Positions 4,665 to 5,379 of a stretch of DNA of 5,379 nt are shown one piece after another. Position 1 is the first letter of the stretch; each line of letters opens with the position of its first letter. Source of the DNA: Prevotella sp. GTDB taxonomy: Bacteria > Bacteroidota > Bacteroidia > Bacteroidales > Bacteroidaceae. The notes under the pieces were generated by a model, which saw nothing but the letters and a program-made list of their open reading frames with translations, was not told where the DNA came from and made no database searches. The stretch is taken from assembly GCA_021204565.1 (NCBI GenBank), contig JAJPZE010000180.1, positions 1-5,379 of the forward strand, in the 5' to 3' direction. Position numbers and translations under genes: made by a program.

Positions 4665-5379
4665 ATGATATACGAACGATACTTCGAATTTCTCCGTTTT
4701 TCGCTCGTCGATGGTTGCCCCGTGCCCGCCGGCATCGCTTCAATGGATTGGGGCGGACTATACGATTTCGGCGTCAAACAGGCGTGGACGGGCATCTTGT
4801 TCTCGGGGATAAAGAAGTTGCCTGCCGATGTTGCGCCGAAAGGCAAGTTGTTTATGCAGTGGTTTGCAATGAGCGACGCTATCCGCCGAAGAAACATCAA
4901 GCTGAACAATGCGGCGGCGGAGATTTTCCGTCTGTTCACGTCCGGCGGTTTCCGTTGTTGCGTTCTGAAAGGTCAGGGCAATGCTCTGCTTTATTCCGAC
5001 CCCTATTCGCGTTCGTCGGGCGATGTCGACTTGTGGGCTTGCGGCTATGCAGACATCTCGGCTCTCGGCGGGTTCCGCTATCCGGGACAGATGGGCATGC
5101 TCCGCAAGACCTTGCCCTTCATAAAGCGTCATTTCAGCGTAAATAACGTCGTTTCGCATCACATCAGTTTCGACTACGGCGATGTTGAGGTGGAGGTGCA
5201 CCACACGCCGTCGGTCATTTTTAACCCTGTGTGCGACAAAAGGTTTCAGCGCTGGTGTGTAGAGCAGGCGCCCCGGATGAGCGGACATCGGGTAGCGCTC
5301 CCCGATACCGGCGGCGGCGAGATTGCCGTGCCTACGGTCGGGTTCAACCTTATTTATCAGCTCGACCACGTCTTTCATC
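4665..5379 (+). CDS. NTP_transf_5-like nucleotidyltransferase, 3' end outside the window
   Basis: Uncharacterised nucleotidyltransferase-fold protein; 238 residues are visible and the frame is open at the right edge. The N-terminal helical part contains YFEFLRFSL (6-14), DWGGLYDFGVKQ (28-39) and a helix with RRRNIKLNN (74-82). The nucleotidyltransferase signature follows: LKGQG (101-105), then LYSDPYSR (109-116) and SGDVDLW (118-124) with candidate metal-binding D120 and D122. A later strand VEVEVHH (174-180) offers E175 or E177 as the third acidic residue, and FNPVCDKRFQRW (186-197) also fits the family as I remember it (PF14907). The ATG at 4665 follows the -7 box closely. Substrate and role are unknown; relatives occur near polysaccharide and peptide-modification genes, so the genes to the right would be informative. 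It is divergent from folP and probably unrelated to it. Confidence 0.82.
   Translation, partial: MIYERYFEFLRFSLVDGCPVPAGIASMDWGGLYDFGVKQAWTGILFSGIKKLPADVAPKGKLFMQWFAMSDAIRRRNIKLNNAAAEIFRLFTSGGFRCCVLKGQGNALLYSDPYSRSSGDVDLWACGYADISALGGFRYPGQMGMLRKTLPFIKRHFSVNNVVSHHISFDYGDVEVEVHHTPSVIFNPVCDKRFQRWCVEQAPRMSGHRVALPDTGGGEIAVPTVGFNLIYQLDHVFH

Noticed and set aside
4758..5378. A 206-codon minus-strand open frame at the right end
   Set aside because: It is antisense to the nucleotidyltransferase-like gene, whose + strand translation carries recognisable family motifs; the minus frame shows none.

Overview
The window looks like a chromosomal segment from a member of the Bacteroidota, most likely an anaerobic Bacteroidales species. 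Three things point there. First, a dihydropteroate synthase gene (folP) overlaps a CdaA-type diadenylate cyclase gene, a pairing I know from this phylum, whereas Firmicutes keep cdaA beside cdaR and glmM. Second, promoter elements match the Bacteroidota -7 box TAnnTTTG, in one case with a TTTG -33 box at a 20-base spacing. Third, the last gene belongs to the NTP_transf_5 type of uncharacterised nucleotidyltransferases, which is common in these bacteria. The species cannot be named from the sequence alone.

Layout. Bases 1-53 are the 3' part of a proline tRNA (anticodon CGG) on the + strand, followed by a weak terminator-like hairpin at 61-88. Bases 104-172 hold the first copy of a 69-base dispersed repeat. 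Bases 191-222 hold a strong intrinsic terminator for the minus-strand genes. From 4132 down to 255 four genes run on the minus strand in the order folP, cdaA, pta, ackA. The interval 4198-4634 has no convincing gene. It holds the second 69-base repeat, a cluster of nested inverted repeats around a perfect 16-base palindrome, and a short direct-repeat family. On the + strand, a TAnnTTTG box at 4635-4642 precedes a nucleotidyltransferase-like gene that starts at 4665 and runs off the end of the window.

How the genes work together. FolP makes dihydropteroate for folate synthesis. CdaA is a membrane-anchored cyclase that makes the second messenger c-di-AMP. Pta and AckA turn acetyl-CoA into acetate with formation of ATP, the usual overflow and energy route of fermenting anaerobes. 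There is one good promoter, upstream of folP, and one good terminator, after ackA. I see no terminator in the 83-base gap between cdaA and pta, so one four-gene transcript is possible, though pta-ackA may also have a promoter I could not recognise.

The most useful observations are the promoter that fixes the folP start at 4132, the two equal-length modular repeats with conserved arms and an unrelated core, and the mutually exclusive hairpins upstream of the nucleotidyltransferase gene. I found no clear evidence of a new multi-gene system inside these 5.4 kb. The least understood component is the partial nucleotidyltransferase gene, whose neighbours lie beyond the right edge.
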